Assembly (NCBI GenBank): GCA_030584185.1
Contig: CP129495.1
Span: 124,001-188,000, forward strand
DNA: 64,000 nucleotides
Direction: 5' to 3'
Source: Acidimicrobiia bacterium
Lineage (GTDB): Bacteria; Actinomycetota; Acidimicrobiia; Spongiisociales; UBA11373
In this document: in pieces, positions 51,646 through 64,000 of the stretch
How positions within the stretch are numbered: position 1 is the stretch's first letter
Layout of the letters: every line of letters starts with the position of its first letter
The notes under the pieces: model-generated
Database searches by the model: none
Seen by the model: only the letters and a program-made list of their open reading frames with translations
Told to the model about the DNA's origin: nothing
Translations under genes and position numbers: made by a program

Positions 51646-54001
51646 CCGGGCCAGCGGCGGGCGTCCCTGGAGCGGGGTCCTGGGCGGTGACCCGATAGGA
51701 GGGTTCGGCACCGTCGATCGCAGGCATGGTGACAACCTGGACCTGGAGCCCGACGGCTGCGAGGCGGGCAATGGCTTCGGCACGATGGAGGCCGACCACT
51801 GTGGGAACGGTGGTGCCCGGCTCGGGCCCGGCGACCACGATCTCCACGCTCGAACCGCGATCGAGGGTGGAACCGGGAGCGGGGAACTGCCCGATGATCG
51901 TCCCCGGCAGGTACTGGGTCTCCGCACCCCACACCAGGCGGGTCGAGTAGCCGGAGGCTTCGAGCAGAACCAGGCCGTCGAGGATCTGGAGGAACTCCAC
52001 ATCGGGCACGGTGCCGTCTTCCATGGTGGCGACGCCCTGGGGATTGTGGATGGGACACACCAGGGTGGGAACCTGACGCGGGTCGACCTTCACGTCGGCG
52101 GTCGTGGCTCGCGGGCACAGTGGGCCGGCGAGGAATCCGGTGGAGAGGTCGATTCGAACCGTCACCGTCTCGCCCGGGGGTAGGTCCGGGGGTGGCGTGT
52201 AGGCGGTTCCGGAGAGGGCGGCGATGGCGAACCGGGACCAGATCTGGGCCGGCCAGGTGCCACCGGTGACGGTGTACGGGGTGGCGGGAGCGACCATCGC
52301 CTGGTTGCCCTCGGGGTAGCCCACCCACACCGCTGCGGAGAGTTCGGGGGTGTATCCGATGAACCAGGCATCGTGGTAACCCTCGGTGGTTCCGCTCTTG
52401 CCGGCCACGGGGCGCCCGATGCGGGCCTGCTGTCCGGTGCCCCTGCGAACGACCTCGGTGAGCGTGGCGGTGATCTGATCGGCAACCTGCTCGCTGAAGG
52501 CGCGGGTGAGCGTCGGCACGTGTTCGTAGAGGACGTCACCGTTCGGAGCCACGACCCGGGTGACCAGCACCGGGTCGACATGGATCCCCCTATTGGCGAA
52601 GGTGCCGTAGGCGGCGGCCATCTCCAGAGGGGTCACCTCTTCGACTCCGAGAGCAAGCGCCGGGACCGGCGCCAGTTCGCTCTCGATGCCCGCCGCCCGT
52701 GCGGTGGCGACGACCCGCTCGGGCCCGATCCAGTCGATGAGGTGGGCGTAGGGGACGTTCACCGAGAACACCGTGGCCTCACGCAGGCTGAGTGCCGGGA
52801 AGAATGCCTGCTCGTGGTTGGTGACCTCCCAGGCATCGGCTCCGGAACCGATGGTGGTACTCCGTCCGCCGGGCCAGAGGGAGTCGAGGTCGACGCCTTC
52901 CTGAAGGGCGGCGGCGAGGACGAACGGCTTGAAGGACGAGCCCGGTTGCCGGAGCCCTTGGGTGGCCAGGTTGAACTGCGCCGTTGGATTCTGCGGGTCG
53001 TAGTAGTCGATGCCCCCGACCAATGAGGTGACATGCCCGGTCCGGGGGTCGACGGCGACGAGGGCCGCCTGCGGCCCGTCCTCGGTCAGGACCGACGACA
53101 CGGCCGCCTCGGCGGCGATCTGTTGATCCGGTACCAGGGTCGTATGGATGGCCAGGCCACCACCCATGAGACGCTCCAGGCGTTCCTCCGGCGTCTTGCC
53201 GAGGGCGGGGTTCTCCAGGAGTGAGCGGCGGACCTCCTCGGTGAAGTGGGGGAAGCGCATCCGATCGGCGGCCCCGCGCGGGGCCAGGATCACCGGCTCT
53301 TCGGCGGCCCGGATGGCGTCGGACACGTCCACCCACCCGAGCTCGATCATGGCGTCGAGCACGATCTCCCGGCGGGCCACGGCGGCATCCAGGTCTTCGA
53401 AGGGGTTCAGGAGGGTGGGCGACGCGATCAAGCCTGCAAGCAGGGCCGACTCGCCGAGCGTGAGCTGTGACGGCGTCTTCCCGAAGTAGCGACGAGCGGC
53501 GGCACCGACGCCGTAGGCACCCTCTCCGAAGTAGACGACGTTGGCGTAGCGCTCGAAGATCTCGGTCTTGTCGAACGTCTCCTCGATGCGCAGCGCCAAG
53601 CCCGCCTCTTCGGCCTTGCGCTCGAGGGTGACTTCGTCGGAGAGCAGGACCTTCTTGACATACTGCTGGGTGATCGTGGAACCGCCCTGGATCACCTCAC
53701 CGGCTTCGAGGTTCTCGGTGGCTGCCCGGACGACCGCCCGAACGTCGACACCGTTGTGGACCCAGAATCGGCGGTCCTCGATGGCGACCACCGCATCGAC
53801 CAGGTGTCGCGGCAACTCGTCGTAGGTGACGAGGACGCGGTCCTGTTCGGCGTGCCATTCGGCAAGCACCGAACCGTCGGCGGCGTAAACCGTCGTGGTG
53901 AGGTCGCCCGTTCCAATCCCCGGATCCTCGATGGGCTCGACGGCACAGGCGGTGGCGATCAGCGCAATCACCACCCCCGCCGCGAGGCGAGGCTTGGGCA
54001 T
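51623..54001 (-). CDS. Class A penicillin-binding protein with C-terminal PASTA-like repeats
   Basis: A 792-residue bifunctional peptidoglycan synthase. The hydrophobic N-terminus (LAAGVVIALIATACA) is a signal anchor or poor lipobox. The glycosyltransferase domain has AIEDRRFWVHNGVD (EDxxFxxHxG), GGSTITQQYVK and ESALLAGL. The transpeptidase domain has the SxxK motif SSFKP, SVN and KSGTT. About 130 C-terminal residues contain two PASTA-like units (VPDVEFLQIL ...; VPTVVGLHRAEAIARL ...). It lies 51 bases downstream of tyrS and is probably in the same transcript. Confidence 0.94.
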   Translation of the reverse strand: MPKPRLAAGVVIALIATACAVEPIEDPGIGTGDLTTTVYAADGSVLAEWHAEQDRVLVTYDELPRHLVDAVVAIEDRRFWVHNGVDVRAVVRAATENLEAGEVIQGGSTITQQYVKKVLLSDEVTLERKAEEAGLALRIEETFDKTEIFERYANVVYFGEGAYGVGAAARRYFGKTPSQLTLGESALLAGLIASPTLLNPFEDLDAAVARREIVLDAMIELGWVDVSDAIRAAEEPVILAPRGAADRMRFPHFTEEVRRSLLENPALGKTPEERLERLMGGGLAIHTTLVPDQQIAAEAAVSSVLTEDGPQAALVAVDPRTGHVTSLVGGIDYYDPQNPTAQFNLATQGLRQPGSSFKPFVLAAALQEGVDLDSLWPGGRSTTIGSGADAWEVTNHEQAFFPALSLREATVFSVNVPYAHLIDWIGPERVVATARAAGIESELAPVPALALGVEEVTPLEMAAAYGTFANRGIHVDPVLVTRVVAPNGDVLYEHVPTLTRAFSEQVADQITATLTEVVRRGTGQQARIGRPVAGKSGTTEGYHDAWFIGYTPELSAAVWVGYPEGNQAMVAPATPYTVTGGTWPAQIWSRFAIAALSGTAYTPPPDLPPGETVTVRIDLSTGFLAGPLCPRATTADVKVDPRQVPTLVCPIHNPQGVATMEDGTVPDVEFLQILDGLVLLEASGYSTRLVWGAETQYLPGTIIGQFPAPGSTLDRGSSVEIVVAGPEPGTTVPTVVGLHRAEAIARLAAVGLQVQVVTMPAIDGAEPSYRVTAQDPAPGTPAAGPVTIWVND

Positions 54002-54052
54002 TTCTGCAGTGAATCGTAGGGTGGTTCGGGCCCGGGAAGGCGGATTGTCGGC

Positions 54053-55333
54053 TCAGCCGAATCGGGCGAGGAAGTAGCGCTTCTTGCCGACCCGCAACAC
54101 CACGGTGGACCCGGCAAGCAGATCGGCCCGCCCGATCTCGGCGGCGGGATCGGGGACCGGTAGGTTGTTGACCCGCACCCCACCCTGTTCGATGAGGCGT
54201 CGTGCCTCGCCGTTGCTCTCGGCGGCCCCCACGGCGACCATGAGCTCGATCACGGAGAGTGATCGAGCGAGGCGCGAGGCCGGGACCTCCGTGGACGGCG
54301 CCTCGCCGAATGCGTCCTTCAGCGTCTCGTCGTCGAGGAGGGCGAAGGGTTCGTCACCGAACAGGATCTCGGAGGCGCGTCGGGCGCGGGTGAGGCCTTC
54401 TTCGCCATGGAGGATCCGGGTCGCCTCCTCTGCCAGGCGCCGCTGGGCGGCACGGGCCGCGGGATCACGGCCGGTCTCGGCCTCGAGTTCCTCGATCTCG
54501 TCGAGATCGAGGAATGTGTAGAGCCTCAGGAAGCGCCCGGCGTCGGCGTCGGGGACGTTGTAGAACCACTGGTAGTAGGCGTAGGGGCTGGTCTCGTCGG
54601 CGGCGAGCCACACCGCCTCGCCCGTCGACTTGGCGAACTTGCGACCATCCGATCGTTCGACGAGCGGCCACACCAAACCGAAGGCCTGCCCTCCGTAAAG
54701 CCGTCGCACGAGATCGACGCCGGCGGTTATGTTGCCCCACTGATCGGAGCCGCCTATCTGGAGTCGGCAGCCGTGAGTCCGATAGAGGTGGGCGAAGTCG
54801 TAGGCCTGGAGGAGCTGATAGGAGAACTCGGTGAAGGTGATTCCCTGCTCCCTCTCCTCGAGGCGCCTGCGCACCGACTCCCGAGCGATCATCTGGTTGA
54901 CGGAGAAGTGCTTGCCCACCTCACGGAGGAAGTCGAGCAACGAGATGCGCGACAGCCAGTCGTTGTTGTCGACCACCATCCCGGTGTCGGGCGAGCTCAG
55001 GTCGACGATCCTGGAGAGCTGCTCGGCGATCCGGGCCAGGTTTCTCTGGATCTGGTCCTCGCCGAGGAGTTCCCGTTCGTCGTCCCGACCCGACGGGTCT
55101 CCGATTCGCCCGGTGCCGCCTCCGGCCACGGCGATCGGCCTGTGGCCGGCGCGTTGCAGCCACGCCATCGCCATGATCCCGATGAGGTTCCCGATGTGCA
55201 GAGAGGACGAGGTCGGATCGGCGCCGTAGTAGAAGGTGACGCCTCCGTCCCCGAGCAACGATGCCAGGCCGTCGCGGTCGGTCACGTCCTGAATGAAGCC
55301 CCGAGCGGCGAGGATGTCGAGAACGGCGGTCAT
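54053..55333 (-). CDS. tyrS: Tyrosyl-tRNA synthetase
   Basis: A 426-residue class I synthetase. The HIGH motif appears as SLHIGNLIG, the KMSKS loop as DGRKFAKSTG, and the tyrosine/AMP site as YQLLQAYDFAHLYRTHGCRLQIGGSDQWGNI. The C-terminal S4-like domain includes EARRLIEQGGVRVNN. ATG 55333 is preferred because a TAGCCT box lies exactly 7 bases upstream; a longer in-frame opening adds 47 residues without family similarity. Confidence 0.95.
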   Translation of the reverse strand: MTAVLDILAARGFIQDVTDRDGLASLLGDGGVTFYYGADPTSSSLHIGNLIGIMAMAWLQRAGHRPIAVAGGGTGRIGDPSGRDDERELLGEDQIQRNLARIAEQLSRIVDLSSPDTGMVVDNNDWLSRISLLDFLREVGKHFSVNQMIARESVRRRLEEREQGITFTEFSYQLLQAYDFAHLYRTHGCRLQIGGSDQWGNITAGVDLVRRLYGGQAFGLVWPLVERSDGRKFAKSTGEAVWLAADETSPYAYYQWFYNVPDADAGRFLRLYTFLDLDEIEELEAETGRDPAARAAQRRLAEEATRILHGEEGLTRARRASEILFGDEPFALLDDETLKDAFGEAPSTEVPASRLARSLSVIELMVAVGAAESNGEARRLIEQGGVRVNNLPVPDPAAEIGRADLLAGSTVVLRVGKKRYFLARFG

Positions 55334-55340
55334 GGCGGGG

Positions 55341-55346
55341 AGGCTA
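55341..55346 (-). promoter_or_regulatory. -10 box TAGCCT of tyrS (leaderless)
   Basis: On the minus strand TAGCCT is followed by 7 bases and the tyrS ATG, the canonical leaderless spacing. Confidence 0.55.
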
Positions 55347-55443
55347 GCCCGGCGGCGCCCGGCGGCAGCGGTCGGCGGAGGGCCAGGGGGGAGGTCAAGG
55401 CGACCCTGAGAGACGCCGATGAAGACGGTGGTCGATACCCGTC

Positions 55444-55471
55444 TTGACGGGGAGACACCGCCTGTTAGGAT
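55444..55471 (+). promoter_or_regulatory. rRNA operon promoter
   Basis: TTGACG (55444-55449), a 16-base spacer and TAGGAT (55466-55471) form a good promoter about 270 bases before 16S rRNA. The 415-base gap between tyrS and 16S holds this promoter, the 16S processing arm (55539-55553) and small hairpins; no other gene is seen. Confidence 0.6.
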
Positions 55472-55538
55472 CACGGTTCCGCCGAGGTGACGCGTCCTGC
55501 GCGTCCGTCGTCGGCGTCAGTATCCCGGCTCCTTGACA

Positions 55539-55553
55539 ACTGAACAGTGTGCC
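55539..55553 (+). other. 5' arm of the 16S processing stem
   Basis: These 15 bases (ACTGAACAGTGTGCC) are perfectly complementary to 57396-57410 in the spacer. The pairing would enclose the 16S gene and form an RNase III substrate. Confidence 0.8.
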
Positions 55554-55748
55554 AAAAGCCAGTTTTGCCTTTCGGGCAAGCCGATCTCGGCGCGTCCGGA
55601 AGGCCGTACTCGAGTGGGCACCGGAGCTTCGGCCCCGGTGCCGCATCAGTGGACGACGCTGATGCCAGAAGCGGATGGAGGGTTTGGCCAGCCATCCGCA
55701 TCAACAGACTCGACACTCTGAGGATTCGAGCCCTCGGGCTCGACTCTT

Positions 55749-57282
<1,534 letters not shown>

Positions 57283-57491
57283 CTAAGGAGCGAATGAGGC
57301 CTCAGGGCCTCGACAGCACCTAGTCAATGAGCTGGCTACTCACGTCGACCGAACCACCGGGTCACCTTGGTGACGCGGCCGGCAGGGTCTTCGTGGGCAC
57401 ACTGTTCAGTCGTGAGGGAGCCCGGGTTCTTCCGGGTTCACTCCGCACCTTGAGAACTGCATAGCGAGCACAAACGTCTTGGTATCAATAT
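57283..57491 (+). other. 16S-23S internal spacer without tRNA
   Basis: 209 bases. It contains the 3' arm of the 16S stem (57396-57410) and the 5' arm of the 23S stem (57460-57471, CATAGCGAGCAC), which pairs with 60603-60614 after 23S. No tRNA-Ile or tRNA-Ala gene is present. Confidence 0.85.
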
Positions 57492-60589
<3,098 letters not shown>

Positions 60590-60602
60590 TTCCAAGATGT
60601 GC

Positions 60603-60614
60603 GTGCTCGCTATG
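60603..60614 (+). other. 3' arm of the 23S processing stem
   Basis: GTGCTCGCTATG is perfectly complementary to CATAGCGAGCAC at 57460-57471 in the internal spacer, so the two can enclose 23S rRNA for RNase III cleavage. Confidence 0.75.
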
Positions 60615-60645
60615 GAGTGCTCGGGGTGACGAGCATTCACCGGTT

Positions 60646-60761
<116 letters not shown>

Positions 60762-60770
60762 GTTTTGGTG

Positions 60771-60800
60771 GAGAGGGCCGCTCGGATGGGCGGCCCTCTC
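60771..60800 (+). terminator. rRNA operon terminator
   Basis: A perfect 11-bp stem (GAGAGGGCCGC with GCGGCCCTCTC) closes an 8-base loop. The tail TCGCGTAGTT is only weakly T-rich. The position directly after 5S supports termination. Confidence 0.8.
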
Positions 60801-60809
60801 TCGCGTAGT

Positions 60810-60815
60810 TACGAT
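60810..60815 (+). promoter_or_regulatory. -10 box TACGAT of the TPR gene
   Basis: TACGAT lies 23 bases before ATG 60839, just after the rRNA terminator. A GAGAGG ribosome site lies in the short leader. Confidence 0.4.
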
Positions 60816-60838
60816 CTAGAGAGAACGAGAGGTTCACC

Positions 60839-61654
60839 ATGGGGCGGGAATCAGGGCGGGATCGGCCAGGGACGCGAGGCGGGGGACCGCAGTCGAGTGG
60901 CCGGCGGGGACTTTCAGGTGGGAGGGAAGTCGGGTCGGCCAAGAGGGACCACCGATCGGGGTCCAGCGACAAGCGAACCGAAGATCCGGCACCTGTGAAG
61001 CGGCGGGCATGGGTGGCGGACGGCGACCTTCCCCGGTGGATTCAGGACGAGGTGGCTCGGGTGACCGCCAAGGCCCGGATCCCGGCGACGCTCGAGCTGC
61101 TGCAGAGCGCCGCCCGTTCGTTCGTGGCAGGCCGCTATGGCAAAGCCCTGCGCGACGCCGAGCAGGCGAAGGAGCTGTCCCCAAGGGATGCGACCGTGCG
61201 CGAGCTGCTCGGGCTGTCGGCGTATCGGTTGGGTCGTTGGGAGACGGCGCTTCGCGAACTGCGCACCTTCCGGCGGTTGGCCGGCGACACCACGCACATG
61301 CCGGTCGAGATGGACGTCCTGCGCGCCCTGGATCGGCCGGCAGCCGTCGAGGATGCCTGGGTGACGTTTCGGCGCCTCGGTGGTGACCGCTCCACAGACC
61401 TGGAGGCGCGCGTCGTCTACGGATCCTTCCTCCTGGATCGGGACGACCCTCGCAAGGCCTGGCAGGTCACCGGCCCGAAGAAGATCGGGGACGATCCCTC
61501 GGAGTCCGACCTTCGGGTCTGGTACGTCGCCAGCAGGGCGGCGGCGAGGCTCGGGGACGCCAAGACCGCCAGACGGCTGTTCGAAGCCATCCAGACGAGC
61601 GACCCGGCGTTCCCGGGCCTGGACGAACTGGAGACGGCCGTCTCAAGTGCGTGA
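60839..61654 (+). CDS. TPR-repeat protein of unknown function
   Basis: A 271-residue soluble protein. The first ~60 residues are very rich in Gly, Arg and Ser and probably disordered and nucleic-acid-binding in character. From about residue 83 there are tetratricopeptide-like helices: LLQSAARSFVAGRYGKALRDAEQAKELSP, VRELLGLSAYRLGRWETALRELRTF, then further helical repeats to the end. No catalytic motif is seen. Its last 12 bases overlap the convergent hydrolase gene. ATG 60839 has GAGAGG 6 bases upstream. Confidence 0.65.
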   Translation: MGRESGRDRPGTRGGGPQSSGRRGLSGGREVGSAKRDHRSGSSDKRTEDPAPVKRRAWVADGDLPRWIQDEVARVTAKARIPATLELLQSAARSFVAGRYGKALRDAEQAKELSPRDATVRELLGLSAYRLGRWETALRELRTFRRLAGDTTHMPVEMDVLRALDRPAAVEDAWVTFRRLGGDRSTDLEARVVYGSFLLDRDDPRKAWQVTGPKKIGDDPSESDLRVWYVASRAAARLGDAKTARRLFEAIQTSDPAFPGLDELETAVSSA

Positions 61655-62560
61655 CGCCAGCCAGCGCTCGATGCCTGCTGCCTGCATCGGCCAGAACGTG
61701 TTGCGATCCAGCGTGTCGATGTCGACAGGATCGAATCCCTGTGCCCGGTAGTCGGCCAGGACCCAGGCGCGCATCGCCTCGGACAGGTCGCCGTCATCTG
61801 AGGCGGCGGCCTCGACCCAACCGACCCAGTCCCACATCCGCCGTTCGGCGGCCTCGAGAGTGTGCGCCACATCCGGGTCCGGGCCGTAGTGGGCGAAGCC
61901 GAGGAATGCAGGGCGTCTGCGGCCGATGCGTCGCAGACTGGCGGTCACCACCTCGGGATCGAAGTCCGGCGGAGGGGTCACCGGCTGCACGATGTGCCCA
62001 TGCGGAAAGGAGATCCCGACTGCGTCCCCGATGAGCGCTGCTCCCGTCTCCGCCTCGAAGAACACCACGTGGTGGCGAGCGTGCCCGGGTGTGTGCATCA
62101 CCTCGACATGTCTGCCGCCTCCCAGAGGGATACGATCTCCCTCGTCGAGGATCAGAAGTCGATCCTGCGGTATCGGCTCCATTGGACCCCAGAGTGTGTC
62201 CATTCCCTCCTCGCCGTAGATGCGGGTGGCCGAGTTCCACAGACGCGCCGGGGTGACCAGGTGGCGGGCTCCTTCGGAGTGGACTCCGATCTTGGCGCCG
62301 GGGAACCTCTGGGCGAGGTGACCTGCCCCTCCCGCATGATCCAGGTGGATGTGGGTGACCGCCATTACGGCTAGATCGTCGACGCCCACCGACTCGAGTG
62401 CGTCGTAGAGGTGGCCGATCGAGCGCGACGGCCCGCATTCGATGAGGACGCGGTTGGGGGTGTCGAACAGATAGCAGGCGAGGCGCTCCGCATCGTCGTG
62501 CATGAAGGCATCGATCAGGTACAGATCGTGCCCAAGAGATGTCACCGATACTTCGCTCAT
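61643..62560 (-). CDS. MBL-fold metallo-hydrolase
   Basis: A 305-residue metallo-beta-lactamase-fold enzyme. The metal motif is THIHLDHAGG (HxHxDH) at about residues 69-78, followed by VMHTPGHARHHVVFF, the bridging Asp in ALIGDAVG and FAHYGPD. A C-terminal helical extension of about 85 residues follows, as in the larger glyoxalase II-like hydrolases. The substrate is unknown. The ATG is supported by a TACCGT box 8 bases upstream. It is convergent with the TPR gene. Confidence 0.85.
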   Translation of the reverse strand: MSEVSVTSLGHDLYLIDAFMHDDAERLACYLFDTPNRVLIECGPSRSIGHLYDALESVGVDDLAVMAVTHIHLDHAGGAGHLAQRFPGAKIGVHSEGARHLVTPARLWNSATRIYGEEGMDTLWGPMEPIPQDRLLILDEGDRIPLGGGRHVEVMHTPGHARHHVVFFEAETGAALIGDAVGISFPHGHIVQPVTPPPDFDPEVVTASLRRIGRRRPAFLGFAHYGPDPDVAHTLEAAERRMWDWVGWVEAAASDDGDLSEAMRAWVLADYRAQGFDPVDIDTLDRNTFWPMQAAGIERWLASRT

Positions 62561-62568
62561 GACACGCG

Positions 62569-62574
62569 ACGGTA
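62569..62574 (-). promoter_or_regulatory. -10 box TACCGT of the minus-strand hydrolase
   Basis: On the minus strand TACCGT is followed by 8 bases and the ATG at 62560, indicating a leaderless mRNA. Confidence 0.45.
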
Positions 62575-62643
62575 GCGGAGCCTCTCAGCCGGTTCTCATC
62601 TCACGGTCACCCTTCCCCCATCTCGGGCGACGAGCCTTGCCGG

Positions 62644-64000
62644 ATGCCAGATGTCCTGACGCCTGCCGGAACAGGGCTCGAACGGGTCCGCCGGAGCCTG
62701 CAGACGATGTGGAGAGGGCGACCCGAAGATCCGGCGTGGGTTCGTCCGACCCTGATCGGCCTCTTGGCCCTGACAGCACTGGCCTACACATGGTCGCTCG
62801 ATTCCAGCGGATACGGAAACGAGTACTACGCCGCCGCGGCCTACAGCGGATCGCAGAGTTGGACGGCCTGGCTCTTCGGCTCGTTCGACTCCGCCTCGTT
62901 CATCTCGGTCGACAAGCCCCCGTCCTCGCTGTGGGTGACCGGCCTGTCGGTTCGCGCCTTCGGCTTGAGCTCGTGGAGCATTCTGCTCCCTCAGGCGGTC
63001 GCCGGCGTGGCCAGCGTGGGGATCGTCTACGGGACGGTTCGGCGATGGAAGGGTCCGGCGGCCGGGCTCCTGTCCGGGTTGGCCCTCGCCACCACGCCGA
63101 TCGCCGTCGTGATGTTTCGCTACAACAATCCCGACGCCCTCCTCACCCTCCTGCTGGTAGCTGCCGTCGCCGTGGCCTACGGCGCAGTCGAGAAGGGCAG
63201 CGGCATTCGTCTGTCCTTGTCGGGGGTCCTGATCGGGCTGGCATTCCTCACCAAGACGACCCAGGCCCTGTTGGTGCTCCCGGCGATCGGCATCGCCTAC
63301 CTGTTGTGTGCTCCGGTGTCTCTCGGCCGCCGCCTCGCCCATGGGGTGGGTGCCATGGGTGCAGCCGTTGTCTCGGCCGGATGGTGGATCCTGCTCGCCG
63401 AGACGTCTCCGGCGGCCCCCTTCTTCGGACAGACCAGGAGTGGCTCCTTCCTCGACTACATCCTTGGGCAGAACGGCTTGGACCGGATCTCCGGCGCCTC
63501 GCCTGGTCCAGGAGGCACCGACCCCTTCGGTGGCAGCGGTGGATGGGGGCGACTGTTCAACACGGAGGTCGGTGACCAGATCTCGTGGCTGATACCACTG
63601 GCCATCGCCGGGATGGTGGCCGCCGTGGTGATGGCACGGCGGGAGGACCGAAGCGGATGGATTCTCTGGAGCGGTGTGCTCATCACTCACCTCACCGTGT
63701 TCAGCCTGATGGCAGGGGTGTTCCACCCCTACTACTCGCTTTCCATGGCGCCTGCCATCGCCGCCCTCGCCGGGGCAGGGGCGGTCGACATGTGGCGGGC
63801 CAATCGCGAGGGAACCAGAGGGTGGTGGCTGTTGCCCCTCGCCGTGGCTTCCGCGGGAGCATGGGCCTGGGTTCTGCTCGATCGCGTCCCTGAGTTCATG
63901 CCCTTGTTGGGGCCTGCAGTCGGGGTGGCCGGCGCCATCGGTGCCGTGGCTCTCCTCTGGCCACGGCGTCCGTTTCCGGCACAGCCGGTTCTCGCCATCG
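62644..64000 (+). CDS. GT39/ArnT-like membrane glycosyltransferase (partial)
   Basis: An open frame runs from ATG 62644 to the right edge (452 codons, no stop). It is a polytopic membrane protein of the PMT/ArnT superfamily that uses polyprenyl-phosphate sugars. The first TM helix (LIGLLALTALAYTWSL) leads to the extracytoplasmic loop with SSGYGNEYYAAAA and SFISVDKPPSSLWV, containing the acidic residues and DKPP signature of the family. RYNNPDALLTLLLVAA and FHPYYSLSMAPA are also typical. Acceptor and sugar are unknown. Confidence 0.85.
   Translation, partial: MPDVLTPAGTGLERVRRSLQTMWRGRPEDPAWVRPTLIGLLALTALAYTWSLDSSGYGNEYYAAAAYSGSQSWTAWLFGSFDSASFISVDKPPSSLWVTGLSVRAFGLSSWSILLPQAVAGVASVGIVYGTVRRWKGPAAGLLSGLALATTPIAVVMFRYNNPDALLTLLLVAAVAVAYGAVEKGSGIRLSLSGVLIGLAFLTKTTQALLVLPAIGIAYLLCAPVSLGRRLAHGVGAMGAAVVSAGWWILLAETSPAAPFFGQTRSGSFLDYILGQNGLDRISGASPGPGGTDPFGGSGGWGRLFNTEVGDQISWLIPLAIAGMVAAVVMARREDRSGWILWSGVLITHLTVFSLMAGVFHPYYSLSMAPAIAALAGAGAVDMWRANREGTRGWWLLPLAVASAGAWAWVLLDRVPEFMPLLGPAVGVAGAIGAVALLWPRRPFPAQPVLAI

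Noticed and set aside
55533-55561. Second rRNA promoter with TTGACA
   Set aside because: No -10 box lies 16-18 bases downstream; the sequence is better explained as the flank of the 16S processing stem.
57283-57491. tRNA-Ile or tRNA-Ala in the rRNA spacer
   Set aside because: No cloverleaf or TTCRA-type T-loop sequence is found; the spacer is filled by processing arms and small hairpins.

Overview
The window is a stretch of chromosome from a GC-rich actinobacterium, most likely of the class Acidimicrobiia or a close relative. The evidence is a mycobacterial-type integration host factor gene (mihF), a PriA that has lost its helicase motifs, actinobacterial gene order (yajC-secD-secF-apt-relA; alaS-ruvX-mltG-aroE ... 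aroC-aroK-aroB-pepP-efp-nusB; mihF-rpoZ-coaBC-priA-def-fmt; infC-rpmI-rplT-pheS-pheT) and threonine-rich linkers in exported proteins. The lineage call is an inference from these features and from the look of the 16S gene; no database comparison was possible.

Layout. 1-6155: tail of tgt, then yajC-secD-secF (Sec translocase accessory), apt and relA. 6236-10114: three minor pilin or pseudopilin genes. 10173-20131: a metallo-hydrolase, hisS, aspS, rarA, alaS, ruvX, mltG and aroE, largely in overlapping start/stop arrangements. 20200-29344: the core type IV pilus locus (pilB, pilT, pilC, pilA, pilD, pilM, pilN, pilO, pilP-like). 29375-34957: aroC-aroK-aroB, pepP, efp, nusB, a decayed pyrF-like gene and mihF. 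34958-35836 (minus): a cytidylate-kinase-like gene where gmk would be expected. 35951-42947: rpoZ, coaBC, priA, def, fmt, then ppk2 (minus), rpe and a receiver-GGDEF gene. 43021-51645: a ribD-ribA fusion, rnhB, infC-rpmI-rplT, pheS-pheT, argF and a 3-methyladenine DNA glycosylase. 51623-55333 (minus): tyrS and a class A penicillin-binding protein. 55444-60800: a complete 16S-23S-5S rRNA operon without spacer tRNAs. 60839-64000: a TPR protein, a second metallo-hydrolase (minus) and the start of a GT39-type membrane glycosyltransferase.

How the parts work together. The type IV pilus genes lie in two blocks about 10 kb apart. The starts of three pilus transcription units (minor pilins, pilB, pilA) carry the same promoter-like pattern, TCAAG-N15/16-G(C/T)CGA, which resembles promoters of FliA/WhiG (sigma-28) family sigma factors. 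The minor-pilin and pilA promoters also share an upstream GACTAGTCA element at the same distance. Both pilus ATPases carry MshEN-like N-terminal domains, a known c-di-GMP-binding fold, and a GGDEF-type response regulator is encoded nearby. No secretin gene (pilQ) is seen, as expected for a monoderm.

Many housekeeping genes have a TANNNT -10 box only 6-9 bases before the start codon, which implies widespread leaderless mRNAs and decides several starts. The most notable single genes are a pyrF-position protein lacking every OMP decarboxylase catalytic motif, an infC whose best start codon is AUC, PilT fused to MshEN, RibD fused to RibA, and an inverted kinase gene in place of gmk.
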